Shown here: piece by piece, positions 1-8,098 of the stretch
How the letters are laid out: every line of letters starts with the position of its first letter
How positions within the stretch are numbered: position 1 is the first letter of the stretch
Source of the DNA: Planctomycetota bacterium
GTDB taxonomy: Bacteria; Planctomycetota; Phycisphaerae; Sedimentisphaerales; Anaerobacaceae
Direction: 5' to 3'
NCBI GenBank assembly: GCA_023135255.1
Contig: JAGLTN010000213.1
Coordinates: forward strand, 1-20,690
Length of the DNA stretch: 20,690 nucleotides
Position numbers and translations under genes: made by a program
The notes under the pieces: generated by a model
What the model saw: only the letters and a program-made list of their open reading frames with translations
Told to the model about the DNA's origin: nothing
Databases searched by the model: none

Positions 1-21
1 TTAAATATAGAAATATAGAAA

Positions 22-1311
22 TTACTTGCTTAACAACCAGTTATCCACAAATACTTGTAGGTCTTTTTCATCAATCAGACCATCAATAGGAAGACTAATG
101 TCACAATCAGGATTGTATCCGGCATGCTGGTCATCAAGAAGCCAGGTTAAACCAAAGACAACAAAGTCCTGAAAGTTCACATCACAGCCTCCTGCAAAAT
201 CACCAAGAGATACATATGAAAATTCATAAGCACCCAGGTCGACAATTTCAGTACCATTACAATCGCCATCAACAATTCTCTCCCTGCCGTCAAGATCTTC
301 CGTCAACTCAATTGGTATTAAGCTATTATGACCTGCATCTATAAATGGAGAGTTTCTTAATAAGCGAAAATTATCTGAGTTAGGATCGGCAAAACACGGA
401 TCAATATCGATCCCACTAGGAAACGGCCAGCCCCCCTGGATGTAGCTGAAGGGTATAGCGACATACCCATAGGCCGTATTATTATAGATTTGGTCAGGTG
501 AATTACCCCAGATAATACTGTTACCAATAATTCTCAGAGGTGATTCTTTGTATGAGTAAAAATAAATACCTCCACCGCCATCAGTTGCATGATTATCCAC
601 GATTGTGCAGTTGGACACATTTAAAGCACTTTCATAATCACAGTAAATTCCGCCTCCGCTACTATCATATCCAAGGGCTGTGTTATTCGCAATCAGACAG
701 TCCCGCAGCGTAATATCGGTTTCGGAGTAATCACAATAAATACCACCTCCCATCCCCCAATCACCGACCGAGTTTTCACTGATAATGCAATTAGTAATTA
801 CTGGACTACTCCCTGCACCTATATAGATCCCGCCTCCACAGCAAAAGCATAAAGACATAGGCTCCAATTCTGCATGGTTATTAATTATGATGCAATTGTC
901 TATAGTCGGGGAAGCATTTCTTATATAGATGCCAGCTCCTCCTTCGCACATAACCGCAACGAAAGCATTAGCAATAGTAAGACCTTCCAAAACCGAATCA
1001 GCCCCTTCATCGTTGATAAAATAAAATCCGCGATGATTTTCATCACAACTCCCATTGCAATCAATTATACAACTTCCCGGACCACTTTCACTTTTCACTG
1101 TTATAGCTTTACCCAAAAAATCGATATCGCAATTACCATTGCCAGTATAAATACCTGGTTGCAAGATAATTACATCACCATCATTGGCATCATCAATTGC
1201 AGCTTGGATGGTTGGATAGTCTCCTGTACCATTGGCATCAATACAAATAACATCTGCCGATGCAGAAAAGGACCAAAGGACTAAAATTAGAACTGAAAGT
1301 AAATTTTTCAT
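22..1311 (-). CDS. Secreted right-handed beta-helix protein with C-terminal dockerin-like repeat
   Basis: The 429-residue product begins with a clear signal peptide (MKNLLSVLILVLWSFSASA, cleavage near residue 19). It continues with a 'GDYPTIQAAIDDANDGDVI' segment typical of pectin-lyase-fold proteins. Residues about 60-290 hold repeated rungs of the form 'C-I-I-x-N-x(n)-GGGIY' (GGGIY or GGIY at about 159, 188, 219 and 246), the pattern of a parallel beta-helix. It is rich in Cys, including a CFCC cluster near 155. Residues 368-429 hold two dockerin-like segments (CDVNFQDFVVF and DGLIDEKDLQVFVDNWL) of the kind common on secreted Phycisphaerae proteins. The ATG is preceded by GGGAG at a suitable distance and by a good promoter. 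No catalytic residues of a named polysaccharide lyase family could be identified, so the substrate is unknown; a binding or surface role is equally possible. Confidence 0.88.
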   Translation of the reverse strand: MKNLLSVLILVLWSFSASADVICIDANGTGDYPTIQAAIDDANDGDVIILQPGIYTGNGNCDIDFLGKAITVKSESGPGSCIIDCNGSCDENHRGFYFINDEGADSVLEGLTIANAFVAVMCEGGAGIYIRNASPTIDNCIIINNHAELEPMSLCFCCGGGIYIGAGSSPVITNCIISENSVGDWGMGGGIYCDYSETDITLRDCLIANNTALGYDSSGGGIYCDYESALNVSNCTIVDNHATDGGGGIYFYSYKESPLRIIGNSIIWGNSPDQIYNNTAYGYVAIPFSYIQGGWPFPSGIDIDPCFADPNSDNFRLLRNSPFIDAGHNSLIPIELTEDLDGRERIVDGDCNGTEIVDLGAYEFSYVSLGDFAGGCDVNFQDFVVFGLTWLLDDQHAGYNPDCDISLPIDGLIDEKDLQVFVDNWLLSK

Positions 1312-1396
1312 TACTTATCTCCCAACAATCGCGTTATAAACGAACATCCCTTATTTATACAGCCTCAGAATATAATTTTCCCTTTACACATCAACA

Positions 1397-1425
1397 ATAC
1401 TATAAAATAAACTTCAATTTGTCAA
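1397..1425 (-). promoter_or_regulatory. Sigma-70-type promoter for the beta-helix gene
   Basis: Reading the minus strand, a perfect -35 box TTGACA (1420-1425) is separated by 17 bases from a -10 box TAGTAT (1397-1402). Transcription would start near 1390 and leave an untranslated leader of about 79 bases before the ATG at 1311. Apart from this promoter and a 12-base tandem repeat (1588-1611), nothing recognisable is seen in the 350-base gap from 1312 to 1661. Confidence 0.72.
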
Positions 1426-1587
1426 GAAATATTATTGCGATCCAAGACAATTTAGATTTTCAAATAAATTGACTATCAGATTAATTTAGGAAGTTGAATT
1501 TATTGTACTGAGTAATAAACACCAGAATTGCTATATAATCGCAAAACAGACCTATTAAATTCAACTACTTTTAGACACTGGTTTTAT

Positions 1588-1611
1588 GATTAAATCCAGG
1601 ATTAAATCCAG
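1588..1611. repeat. 12-base direct repeat, two copies
   Basis: GATTAAATCCAG occurs twice, head to tail and without mismatch, at 1588-1599 and 1600-1611, about 50 bases past the 3' end of the tmRNA. No function is evident; it may be simple slippage. Confidence 0.7.
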
Positions 1612-1661
1612 AAGTGGGGTAGTGAAAACTTAAGTCATTGTAAAATAAGGGGATAAAAAAC

Positions 1662-2012
1662 TGGAGGCGGGGGGATTCGAACCCCCGTCCCGTGATACTT
1701 CAAAGCAGGCGTCTACATGTTTAGTCGCTTATTTAAATTTCGCATTATCAGACGTCAAACGACATACTTCCAAATCAGCTATTTCGTAAGTCTTACTGAG
1801 CAGGTCCGAAAAAATCCGCTCAGCCAGCCTGAAAAGTGACGCTCTATTCAAACCCACAGGCAAGGTCTGAGAGAACGGGTCGCCTATTTAGGCAGCCATA
1901 CGCAACTGTGAGTTGCCAATTAAAAATTAGTCGCCGGATGATTAACCAGGCCAACCGACATCCTGGACATGCAACCTGAGAATCGGCCATCCGGTCGAAG
2001 CCAGTCGCCCCC
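1662..2012 (-). ncRNA. ssrA: Transfer-messenger RNA (tmRNA)
   Basis: One-piece tmRNA of 351 bases that rescues stalled ribosomes by trans-translation with SmpB. The 5' end GGGGGCG (2012-2006) pairs with CGCCTCC next to the 3' end, giving a 7-bp acceptor stem with one G-U pair, as in other tmRNAs. The T arm is GGGGG-TTCGAAT-CCCCC. The conserved GACTAAACATGTAGA-type segment lies near the 3' side. The discriminator A is base 1662 and is followed by G-T-T, so CCA is not encoded and must be added after transcription. The tag frame most likely reads GNSQLRMAA then TAA (1917-1888), with GGC as resume codon; this is inferred from the Ala-Ala-stop ending and from in-frame stops upstream. Complementary segments GCAACT and AGTTGC form a small hairpin inside the tag frame. 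Confidence 0.95.
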
Positions 2013-2048
2013 TTCTTTACTTTTCAAAGGTAATTCCCTACCGCTTTC

Positions 2049-2077
2049 ATTATATACAGATAGTACGAAAATAACAA
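2049..2077 (-). promoter_or_regulatory. Promoter of the tmRNA gene
   Basis: On the minus strand, -35 TTGTTA (2072-2077) and a perfect -10 TATAAT (2049-2054) are 17 bases apart. The start point would be near 2042, so the precursor has a leader of about 30 bases that would be removed by RNase P to give the mature end at 2012. The promoter lies in the short gap after the DUF3616 gene, which has no visible terminator of its own. Confidence 0.75.
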
Positions 2078-2107
2078 TAAAAAGTTTTCACAAAGCTGTT
2101 AGTGGGT

Positions 2108-3184
2108 TCAAGGATTGATCCACATTGCTTTGAAGGTTTGTTTTTGAGGAAGAATAAGGTGTTTATTTAAGCATTTGCCGGGCGAAATATAGGTCCCTTC
2201 CATGCATTGTGCGGGGCTATCCACCTTAACTTCGATCGTGCCGTCATCGCTTAAAACCAGCATTTCCGGCTTATTATCGAAAACGATCAGGGCTTCGGGG
2301 GTAAAGTTTGCGGGGAAAATTTGTTTTAAAAGCTGTGGCGGCGAGCTTCTTTTGCCTGACCATTTATACAGACTAAATGTTGATCGCGAACCAGCTGGGC
2401 CTGCAATTATGAAATAAGCTTTATGGTAGTGATTGTATTCAAAGCTTCTTATGCCCCTGCTTTTAAAATCCCATAAGATTGGCTCACCAAATTCTGGATT
2501 CACCATTTTTTCTATAACTTCAGTCGGGTTCAATAACTGGATGACAATAGCTTTGTCCTGATACTGCGGATTACGAAGGCCTATATAAAGACTTTTGCCA
2601 TCAGCTGAACTGCAAAGCCCTTCGATGTTTAGCCCCTGCTTTTTTGGTGCTAATAATTTTCGTTGTTTTTTGCTTAGATTTAAATCGTAAAACCCGGTTG
2701 CCCTGTCAATGCCAAGAAACTTGAATTTTTTATCTTTAACTATTTTATGAACCAGATCGAAACAGCTGCTTCCGACAGGTTTCAATGTTATATCACTACC
2801 CTGCTTATTAATATCGGTGGCAAAGAACTGATATCTGCTCGCCCTTGGTTTGCCGTCTTTGTTTCGACCATGCGAGGTTATCCAGTAAATGCGATCGCCT
2901 ATTCTGGCAGCGCCTTCAATATCGGCTTCGGGGTGTTTGGGGGCTATGCCGAGAAATCTGTTGAAGTTAAAGCTATAAACAGGTTCAGCTTTGCCGGTAG
3001 TCTTATAAAACCTTAATATGTTGTTTTCATCATCGGCAACAACAAAGGTATCGGCGTCAATCGCAACGGCAGCTGAGGGATCACTGCTGCATCTTAACTT
3101 CAATATCTTATCAGATGAGTTTGACTTACCAGCACAAATTGTCATCACAAAGAGAACTATCAGGATTGTTACGCTTTTCTTCAT
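2108..3184 (-). CDS. Secreted DUF3616-family protein
   Basis: The product is about 358 residues with an N-terminal signal sequence (MKKSVTILIVLFVMTICAG), so it is likely exported. The segments 'ADIEGAARIGDRIYWITSHG' with RNKDG after it, and 'NIEGLCSSADGKSLYIGLRNP', are characteristic of DUF3616, a family of unknown function whose repeated strand pattern suggests a beta-propeller-like fold. A longer frame runs back to a GTG at 3280 overlapping the upstream gene, but the ATG at 3184 is chosen because the signal peptide begins there; no strong ribosome binding site is seen at either. It lies 89 bases after the outer-membrane channel gene on the same strand and could be the last gene of that transcript. 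Whether it functions with the channel system or is just a neighbour is open. Confidence 0.82.
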   Translation of the reverse strand: MKKSVTILIVLFVMTICAGKSNSSDKILKLRCSSDPSAAVAIDADTFVVADDENNILRFYKTTGKAEPVYSFNFNRFLGIAPKHPEADIEGAARIGDRIYWITSHGRNKDGKPRASRYQFFATDINKQGSDITLKPVGSSCFDLVHKIVKDKKFKFLGIDRATGFYDLNLSKKQRKLLAPKKQGLNIEGLCSSADGKSLYIGLRNPQYQDKAIVIQLLNPTEVIEKMVNPEFGEPILWDFKSRGIRSFEYNHYHKAYFIIAGPAGSRSTFSLYKWSGKRSSPPQLLKQIFPANFTPEALIVFDNKPEMLVLSDDGTIEVKVDSPAQCMEGTYISPGKCLNKHLILPQKQTFKAMWINP

Positions 3185-3273
3185 GGATATAAAGTACCAT
3201 ATGTCAGGTTTGCGCCAAGGGCAATGCTGAAAAACTATAATCAAACTTCGGTAAAAACAGCTTAGGAGAAACC

Positions 3274-4917
3274 CTACCACATGCCGTCTGGTTTTACCTG
3301 CATTACGCCTGTATCGCGATAGAAGTTCAGCATGGCGATAGCGTAATTAAGAGAAGCATCTGCTGCCTCATTTTGAGCTAACAAATAATCTCTCTGTGAA
3401 TCAAGAACCCTGCGGGTATTTGCTCGGCCATACTTTAGAAGCAGCATGGTATTACCAAAACGCTTCTTCGCTAATTCAAGATTTTCAACCTGGATGCTAT
3501 GACGCTGTGTTGCTTCGAGAAGGTCACGATAATCATTGCGAACTTCAAGTTTTACCTGGTCCTGAGTCTGCTGATAAAAACGTCGGGTCTGGTTAAGAAC
3601 AATCAAACTATTTCTGTATTCCCATTGAGCAAACGATTTATCAAGCCCAAGATCAAGCACAATACCTGCATTTATATCAGTATTAAGACTGTTAAGGCCC
3701 CTAAGGCGGTTCTTTCTGTTTACTGAACCTGAACTAACAAACCCTGCTCTTGGTTGGGTCTGTGTACTAACAACTAAATCCAGCTGAGCACGAAAAGCAT
3801 CTTCCGCTACCATTACTTTTCTGGCAGCATCATCTATCGCATCAAAAGAATTTAACAGATCAAGCCTGTTGTTCAATGCTGTCTCAACAGACTCCTGACT
3901 TAAAAAAGAAGGTTCAGGCATCTTCTTTGCTTTTAATATGATAAACTCTGTCTCATCAAGAGTAAATTCACTATCGGTAGGCAACGCCAAAACAAGCTTG
4001 AACTCATCCAGCATCTGACGGTATAACTTCTGTTCCTTGACAATAGTATTACGAGCTTGAATTTTTTTCTGTCTTATCTCGTCAAGCTCATATATCGGGA
4101 ACCTACCAACTTTTGCAAGCTTTTCAGCTTTTTCGCATACACTTATTAAAATAGCATAATTATCTTCAGCGTTTTTAAAACGGTCATATTGCTGAAGCAC
4201 CTCATAATATTGAGTTATAATACTGACGACAAAAGTTTTTCTGAAGCGCGAGAAAATTCTTATCTGGTAAAGGGTGTTTCTTTCTGCCTGTGTAAGATTT
4301 TCCATTACTATTTCACGCTGACTACCGCGTAATAATGGTTTGGTGATAGCAGCGTTGAATATGCCCGACAAGCCGCTGCGAAAATCACCTGTAAGAATAT
4401 TAACCCATGCAAGAGTAAGGTCGGTTGTTATCAAAGTACCATCCTGAAGCAACTTGCTAAAACCAACCATTGGGCTGGCGTTTATCTGCTGCATCCCAGA
4501 TACGTCATCATATTGATAACCGGCACTGCCGCCTCCAAAAAACTGGGTCTCAAAATCGTGCCTGGTTAAGTTCAGATCCAAAGCACTTATATAGAGGTTT
4601 TCTTTTTCAATCTGATATTCTCTGCTGTGAGCAGTTGCAATAGCAACAGCGTCAGAAAGAGTTAAAACACCTGATGCAGGAACCGCCCTTTCAATTTTTA
4701 TAGCCTGAGGATCAGGTTCGACATCGCTTATTTTGTAATTGGTTTTAACGCCATGGGTGTTTGGGTCCCATTTTTTGTCTAATATTTTATAGACCCTCTC
4801 ATCAGAATCTGCTTTATACTCTTTCACTTCTTTGCTGCATCCGGAAACCGCCAGAGCTATCAAAGTTAACCATAAAACAATGTTACTTAATTTTTTTTTG
4901 ATGAAATAATAAGTCAT
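3274..4917 (-). CDS. TolC-family outer-membrane channel lipoprotein
   Basis: The 547-residue protein belongs to the outer-membrane efflux (TolC/OEP) family: two alpha-helical halves (about 85-320 and 340-540) with long amphipathic stretches, motifs such as 'TLSDAVAIATAHSREYQIEKE' minus its last residues at about 86-105, and beta-strand-like segments between them. The N-terminus is a lipoprotein signal with lipobox LAVSGC, predicting lipidation of Cys27, as in many OprM-like channels. It would form a trimeric duct across the outer membrane and dock with the periplasmic adaptor encoded 75 bases upstream. The ATG at 4917 has only a distant AGGTGA, so initiation may depend on translation of the preceding gene. 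The last bases overlap a possible but unlikely GTG start of the DUF3616 frame. No pump gene lies nearby. Confidence 0.9.
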   Translation of the reverse strand: MTYYFIKKKLSNIVLWLTLIALAVSGCSKEVKEYKADSDERVYKILDKKWDPNTHGVKTNYKISDVEPDPQAIKIERAVPASGVLTLSDAVAIATAHSREYQIEKENLYISALDLNLTRHDFETQFFGGGSAGYQYDDVSGMQQINASPMVGFSKLLQDGTLITTDLTLAWVNILTGDFRSGLSGIFNAAITKPLLRGSQREIVMENLTQAERNTLYQIRIFSRFRKTFVVSIITQYYEVLQQYDRFKNAEDNYAILISVCEKAEKLAKVGRFPIYELDEIRQKKIQARNTIVKEQKLYRQMLDEFKLVLALPTDSEFTLDETEFIILKAKKMPEPSFLSQESVETALNNRLDLLNSFDAIDDAARKVMVAEDAFRAQLDLVVSTQTQPRAGFVSSGSVNRKNRLRGLNSLNTDINAGIVLDLGLDKSFAQWEYRNSLIVLNQTRRFYQQTQDQVKLEVRNDYRDLLEATQRHSIQVENLELAKKRFGNTMLLLKYGRANTRRVLDSQRDYLLAQNEAADASLNYAIAMLNFYRDTGVMQVKPDGMW

Positions 4918-4992
4918 AATAGTAGGATGTCACCTTGACGGCCAAAAGTCTCTTAAAAGAAGCTATACCATCATCAGATTGCTACCCCTCCT

Positions 4993-6147
4993 TTAGAGTC
5001 CTCTTATACCAACCGTTTCACCTGGAACAACTTCCATATTTGAAGGGATGCTGATAAGTATAGGCCTGCCCCACTGACGAATATTCTGATCTCTCAGCAA
5101 TTTAGCGGAAACCTCTTCCACAACCGGACCAACGTTGACAACTTTGGATTTTGCCACCTGGATTGGGAAACCTTCTTTTCTTATCTCAACCTGCATGTTA
5201 TTTTGCTTAAGTAAATCAAGCTGAGTTTCAGATGCATAAGCAACAATTGCGACAGTGTCTATCATACGAATGGTAAAAACCCTGTCACCAGGCATGATAA
5301 CTTCACCCGGCATAACATATATCTGGCTTACGATACCATCATCAGGAGCATATAATTCCAAAGGCTGACGCATAGCCACAAGCTCTTCCATTTCCTGTTC
5401 CTGAACTTTTATGGCTTTGTGAATTACTTCAAGCTCATTATCAACTGAAGGCTCATGAATCTGCTGCTTTGCATATTCTTTTGCTCTGATATCAGAGTGC
5501 TCTGCAGTTGCGCGGGTTTCGGTAAGCAATATTTGATTTTCCGCTATCTTCTTTGCAAGTGCATCATAAGCAACCTGAGCTTTTTGCACCTCATATTCAG
5601 CAATAGCATCTTCTTCTAAAAGCTCTTTAGCAACATTCAGATCCAGCTCAAGGTTCCATAATGTCACCTTGTCTGTTTCTATTTCTGCCCTGAGCTCAAG
5701 AACGCTCAGACGCGTCTGCTCAACATCAGTGGCAAATCTTCTGTATGTTGCCACCTTATCATTTTCTCTTTGCTGCTGGTCAGTCAGCATTTTATCCTGC
5801 GTCGGCACAAGCTGTGCCATCAGGTATTGTATCTCAGCTGAGATCGTGTTAAGCTGTTCCTGAATATGTTCATTATCACCTACCGTGTTTATCACTGCAA
5901 GAAGCTGACCTTTTTTAACAACATCAAACAAACCAACTTTGACGGTTTGCAGCCGACCTGTACACGTTGCAGCAACCTGACGTTTTTCCGCTTCAACAAC
6001 ACCTAAAGTCTCGAACTTAGCAGCCTTGCGAACAAACAGGCCATAAACACCCGCCAACGCCAACGCCCATATCAAAACCGGTACAACGTGCAGGCGTATG
6101 CTTCCACGGTTATTTTTTTTCGGATATATTCTTTTCAGATCCATCAT
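4993..6147 (-). CDS. HlyD-type periplasmic adaptor (membrane fusion protein)
   Basis: The 384-residue protein has a short basic N-terminus, one membrane helix at about 19-38, then a split lipoyl-like domain ('GRLQTVKVGLFDVVKKGQLL' near 64-83, and 'APDDGIVSQIYVMPGEVIM' near 267-285) flanking a long helical hairpin (about 95-260). A beta-barrel-like segment follows to the end. This is the layout of membrane fusion proteins that link an inner-membrane partner to a TolC channel. Such proteins normally accompany an ABC, MFS or RND pump; here the immediate upstream partner is the DUF4956 gene, whose stop is only 7 bases away, implying coupled translation. Two ATG codons are adjacent; GGAAAG precedes the first. 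The hairpin is of moderate length, compatible with reaching a TolC-like duct. Confidence 0.88.
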   Translation of the reverse strand: MMDLKRIYPKKNNRGSIRLHVVPVLIWALALAGVYGLFVRKAAKFETLGVVEAEKRQVAATCTGRLQTVKVGLFDVVKKGQLLAVINTVGDNEHIQEQLNTISAEIQYLMAQLVPTQDKMLTDQQQRENDKVATYRRFATDVEQTRLSVLELRAEIETDKVTLWNLELDLNVAKELLEEDAIAEYEVQKAQVAYDALAKKIAENQILLTETRATAEHSDIRAKEYAKQQIHEPSVDNELEVIHKAIKVQEQEMEELVAMRQPLELYAPDDGIVSQIYVMPGEVIMPGDRVFTIRMIDTVAIVAYASETQLDLLKQNNMQVEIRKEGFPIQVAKSKVVNVGPVVEEVSAKLLRDQNIRQWGRPILISIPSNMEVVPGETVGIRGL

Positions 6148-6154
6148 CTTTCCA

Positions 6155-6853
6155 CTAAACCTCTAACAGTTGTTCCTGCATCGTTAAACTAATATTTTCA
6201 ACACCTTCGATGTCTTGCAGCTCAGCCAGCATCTTTTCATTCTTCTTGGCGTTTTTAATCATAAGCTGGTAAGCATACTCAACAACCGGGTTACCAAAGC
6301 CGCTGTCCTGTGCAGATATCAAAGTAAAATTACCACAAAAACGTTTTAAAACTGACGGCACCGGGTGCTTAGCACCCATATGACCAGCCAAACTAAAACG
6401 TAAAAATCCATTATGAGGCTGATGTTTTCCAAAATCAGTAAAATACATATAAAGCGTAACAGCACTAAAGAAAATTGTCCCCATAATAGCTATATCATAA
6501 TTCTGTGTTCCAGTGGCCATTCCGATAATCAGCGAACTGAATATAAAAACGATGTCCTTGGTATCCTTGACAACATTACGAAAACGGATAATTGCCAATG
6601 CGCCCATAAGACCAAATGCGGTAATAATATTATTACCAATAATACCCATTATCATAGCAACAAGGATGGTTATCAGTATCAAAGACTGCACAAAAGACTT
6701 TGAATAAGACAGACCGCTGTGAGTGAAATAATAAACCCATGCCATCGTTTGACCTAAAACGAAAGCAAGCAGCAGAGACATCAAAACCGCCTCGGTACTG
6801 AAAGCCGAACCCACAGAGCCAGCACCATCTAATATACCCCAAATTTCTTCCAT
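6155..6853 (-). CDS. DUF4956 integral membrane protein
   Basis: The 232-residue product has about four or five membrane segments in its first 140 residues (near 22-42, 53-72, 75-90, 100-115 and 120-138). The motif 'GALAIIRFRNVVKDTKD' at 84-100, followed by a further hydrophobic helix, is the hallmark of DUF4956. Residues about 170-232 form a soluble tail with an alpha/beta pattern, probably cytoplasmic. DUF4956 genes are commonly found beside VTC-domain and CotH genes, and both are here. The family has no proven activity known to me. The conserved Arg and Lys residues inside the membrane-proximal motif would suit handling of an anionic substrate, but that is inference. An AGGGTG sequence lies 8 bases before the ATG; the gap to the VTC gene is 41 bases and to the adaptor gene 7, so these form an operon. 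Confidence 0.85.
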   Translation of the reverse strand: MEEIWGILDGAGSVGSAFSTEAVLMSLLLAFVLGQTMAWVYYFTHSGLSYSKSFVQSLILITILVAMIMGIIGNNIITAFGLMGALAIIRFRNVVKDTKDIVFIFSSLIIGMATGTQNYDIAIMGTIFFSAVTLYMYFTDFGKHQPHNGFLRFSLAGHMGAKHPVPSVLKRFCGNFTLISAQDSGFGNPVVEYAYQLMIKNAKKNEKMLAELQDIEGVENISLTMQEQLLEV

Positions 6854-6894
6854 AACTATAACACCCTGTCCACCAAAATCTAATTAATACATTC

Positions 6895-7791
6895 TCACGC
6901 TATCATCGGCAATTTTGGTGCACAAAACCTCAATATACATGCTTTTTTTATCGAACTTGCATATTTGGACATCGGACCTTGTTTCAGATTAAAACACTCA
7001 ACCATCTGACTTATCCACGCAGGATAACGTCCGGTAAACTTAATTTCCAATATAACACCTTCTAAATCCGTTGAAAAATTTCTCCAACCAATACCACCAA
7101 GTTTTACTATAGGACTATCATCAATATTACAACAAACATCACGGTCAAAAGTGATCCGTACCCTGTTTTCGCCATCACCCTCGTAAGCCTCGCGCATATA
7201 CCTGATCCTGGTTACCGGTTTTGCATTGAGACTAAACATATAAAGCTGAAATTGCCTTAATACATCTTCGTCAGTTTTGTAATTCTGAGTGGGAGGCAAA
7301 AACCTGCCTGCCAGCAAATCAACAAGATATTCCCTGCGAACTCTGGCTCTGCTTTTTAAAATAACAGTATTGATTCGTCGTTTTATCTCAAAAAATATTG
7401 GCGATTCAGGATCATCGCTGTAACCACGAACTCGCAACTTAAAACGATTTTTATGCCCTTCAAGTGTTTCTCTGCAAAGCTGAAAACCAGGTGAATCGAG
7501 ATAAGTGCTTACGATTGGATATTCACCATCAGGTTGAAGCTTGCTATAACGATCCATTTTCAAATATGGCCTCAGAAACCTTGCAATAGCAACAGCCTTC
7601 TCTTCGCTGATTATATATTTCATTTCATAACGATAACCAAGCGTACGATCTACGTACTCCTCTTGTTTCTGGGCAATACTTTTACCCAACTTAGAAGACG
7701 TAAAACCAACTCTACGTTTAGAAGGACTCCTTAACGCAGAATACGTTTTTTTGCCTTTATTTAAAACTTTTTTCTGTGTACCCACAAACAT
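6895..7791 (-). CDS. VTC-domain protein, polyphosphate-polymerase type (triphosphate tunnel fold)
   Basis: The product is about 298 residues. Residues 50-280 match the VTC domain, the catalytic part of the yeast polyphosphate polymerase, a member of the triphosphate tunnel metalloenzyme superfamily. Charged strand motifs that line such tunnels are present in order: YEMKY (E56, K58), FKLRVR (K118, R120, R122), FFEIK (E135, K137), K146 and R148, TRIRY (R195, R197), RVRITFD (R210, R212, D216), LEIK (E249, K251) and SKY (275-277). Nothing obvious is missing, so catalysis is likely. Residues 1-50 are a very basic, probably disordered extension rich in Lys and Arg. No membrane segment is present, so it would act in the cytoplasm, probably at the DUF4956 protein. 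The ATG at 7791 is preferred over an in-frame TTG at 7830; the ribosome site (GAAAG) is weak. Confidence 0.85.
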   Translation of the reverse strand: MFVGTQKKVLNKGKKTYSALRSPSKRRVGFTSSKLGKSIAQKQEEYVDRTLGYRYEMKYIISEEKAVAIARFLRPYLKMDRYSKLQPDGEYPIVSTYLDSPGFQLCRETLEGHKNRFKLRVRGYSDDPESPIFFEIKRRINTVILKSRARVRREYLVDLLAGRFLPPTQNYKTDEDVLRQFQLYMFSLNAKPVTRIRYMREAYEGDGENRVRITFDRDVCCNIDDSPIVKLGGIGWRNFSTDLEGVILEIKFTGRYPAWISQMVECFNLKQGPMSKYASSIKKACILRFCAPKLPMIA

Positions 7792-7839
7792 CTCTTTCGT
7801 TAAAAATAAAAACAGCTGTAACCCCAACAAGTGAACCTA

Positions 7840-7929
7840 TCAACAATAATTCCAAGCACAGGACGATGCTATAGTCCTCAACATCCCCAAAAAAAATACA
7901 TCTTCCCGCGACATAAAACCACCATCCAT
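7840..7929 (-). CDS. Possible 29-residue leader ORF ahead of the VTC gene
   Basis: A short frame begins with an ATG at 7929 that has an unusually good ribosome site (AGGGGTGG ending 5 bases before it) and ends at a TGA 48 bases before the VTC start. The product would begin MDGGFMSREDVFF and end CAWNYC; nothing similar is recognised. It lies wholly inside the predicted 5' leader of the VTC operon. It could be a regulatory leader peptide or chance; the ribosome site is the only positive evidence. Confidence 0.22.
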   Translation of the reverse strand: MDGGFMSREDVFFLGMLRTIASSCAWNYC

Positions 7930-7977
7930 GGGTACCACCCCTGGAAGTTAAAACTGCGACAACCAAGTCTTAACAGT

Positions 7978-8007
7978 ATTTTAACATAAAGGGGGTAGTT
8001 TAGTCAA
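7978..8007 (-). promoter_or_regulatory. Promoter of the VTC-DUF4956-adaptor-channel operon
   Basis: On the minus strand, -35 TTGACT (8002-8007) and -10 TAAAAT (7978-7983) are 18 bases apart. Transcription would start near 7971, leaving a leader of about 180 bases before the VTC ATG. The presence of a promoter here implies that the downstream operon can be expressed apart from the CotH gene, although no terminator separates them. The 307-base gap 7792-8098 also holds the short leader ORF and an inverted repeat. Confidence 0.6.
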
Positions 8008-8030
8008 GCCTAAATGCTTTAAATTAGGCT
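8007..8030. repeat. Inverted repeat abutting the -35 box (candidate operator or hairpin)
   Basis: AGCCTAA (8007-8013) and TTAGGCT (8024-8030) are perfect 7-base inverted arms around a 10-base spacer. One arm touches the -35 box of the VTC operon promoter. No T-run follows on either strand, so it is not a standard terminator. The position fits a site for a dimeric regulator, but a mild stem at the end of the CotH transcript is also possible. Confidence 0.5.
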
Positions 8031-8098
8031 AATTTGACAGTTTTTAATGCCCTAATATTTTCCCCCAAACCTGCTATTTACAATAAACTCACATTTGA

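Noticed and set aside
1662..1740. tRNA gene suggested by the GGTTCGAATCC-type arm
   Set aside because: The arm belongs to the tmRNA: no anticodon arm is present and the matching 5' acceptor strand lies 340 bases away.
3185..3280. N-terminal extension of the DUF3616 protein from a GTG at 3280
   Set aside because: It would put 32 residues before a normal signal peptide and overlap the previous gene; the ATG at 3184 is far more natural.
7757..7966. 69-residue TTG-start frame overlapping the VTC start
   Set aside because: TTG start without a ribosome site, overlaps the VTC gene in another frame, and its composition gives no sign of coding.
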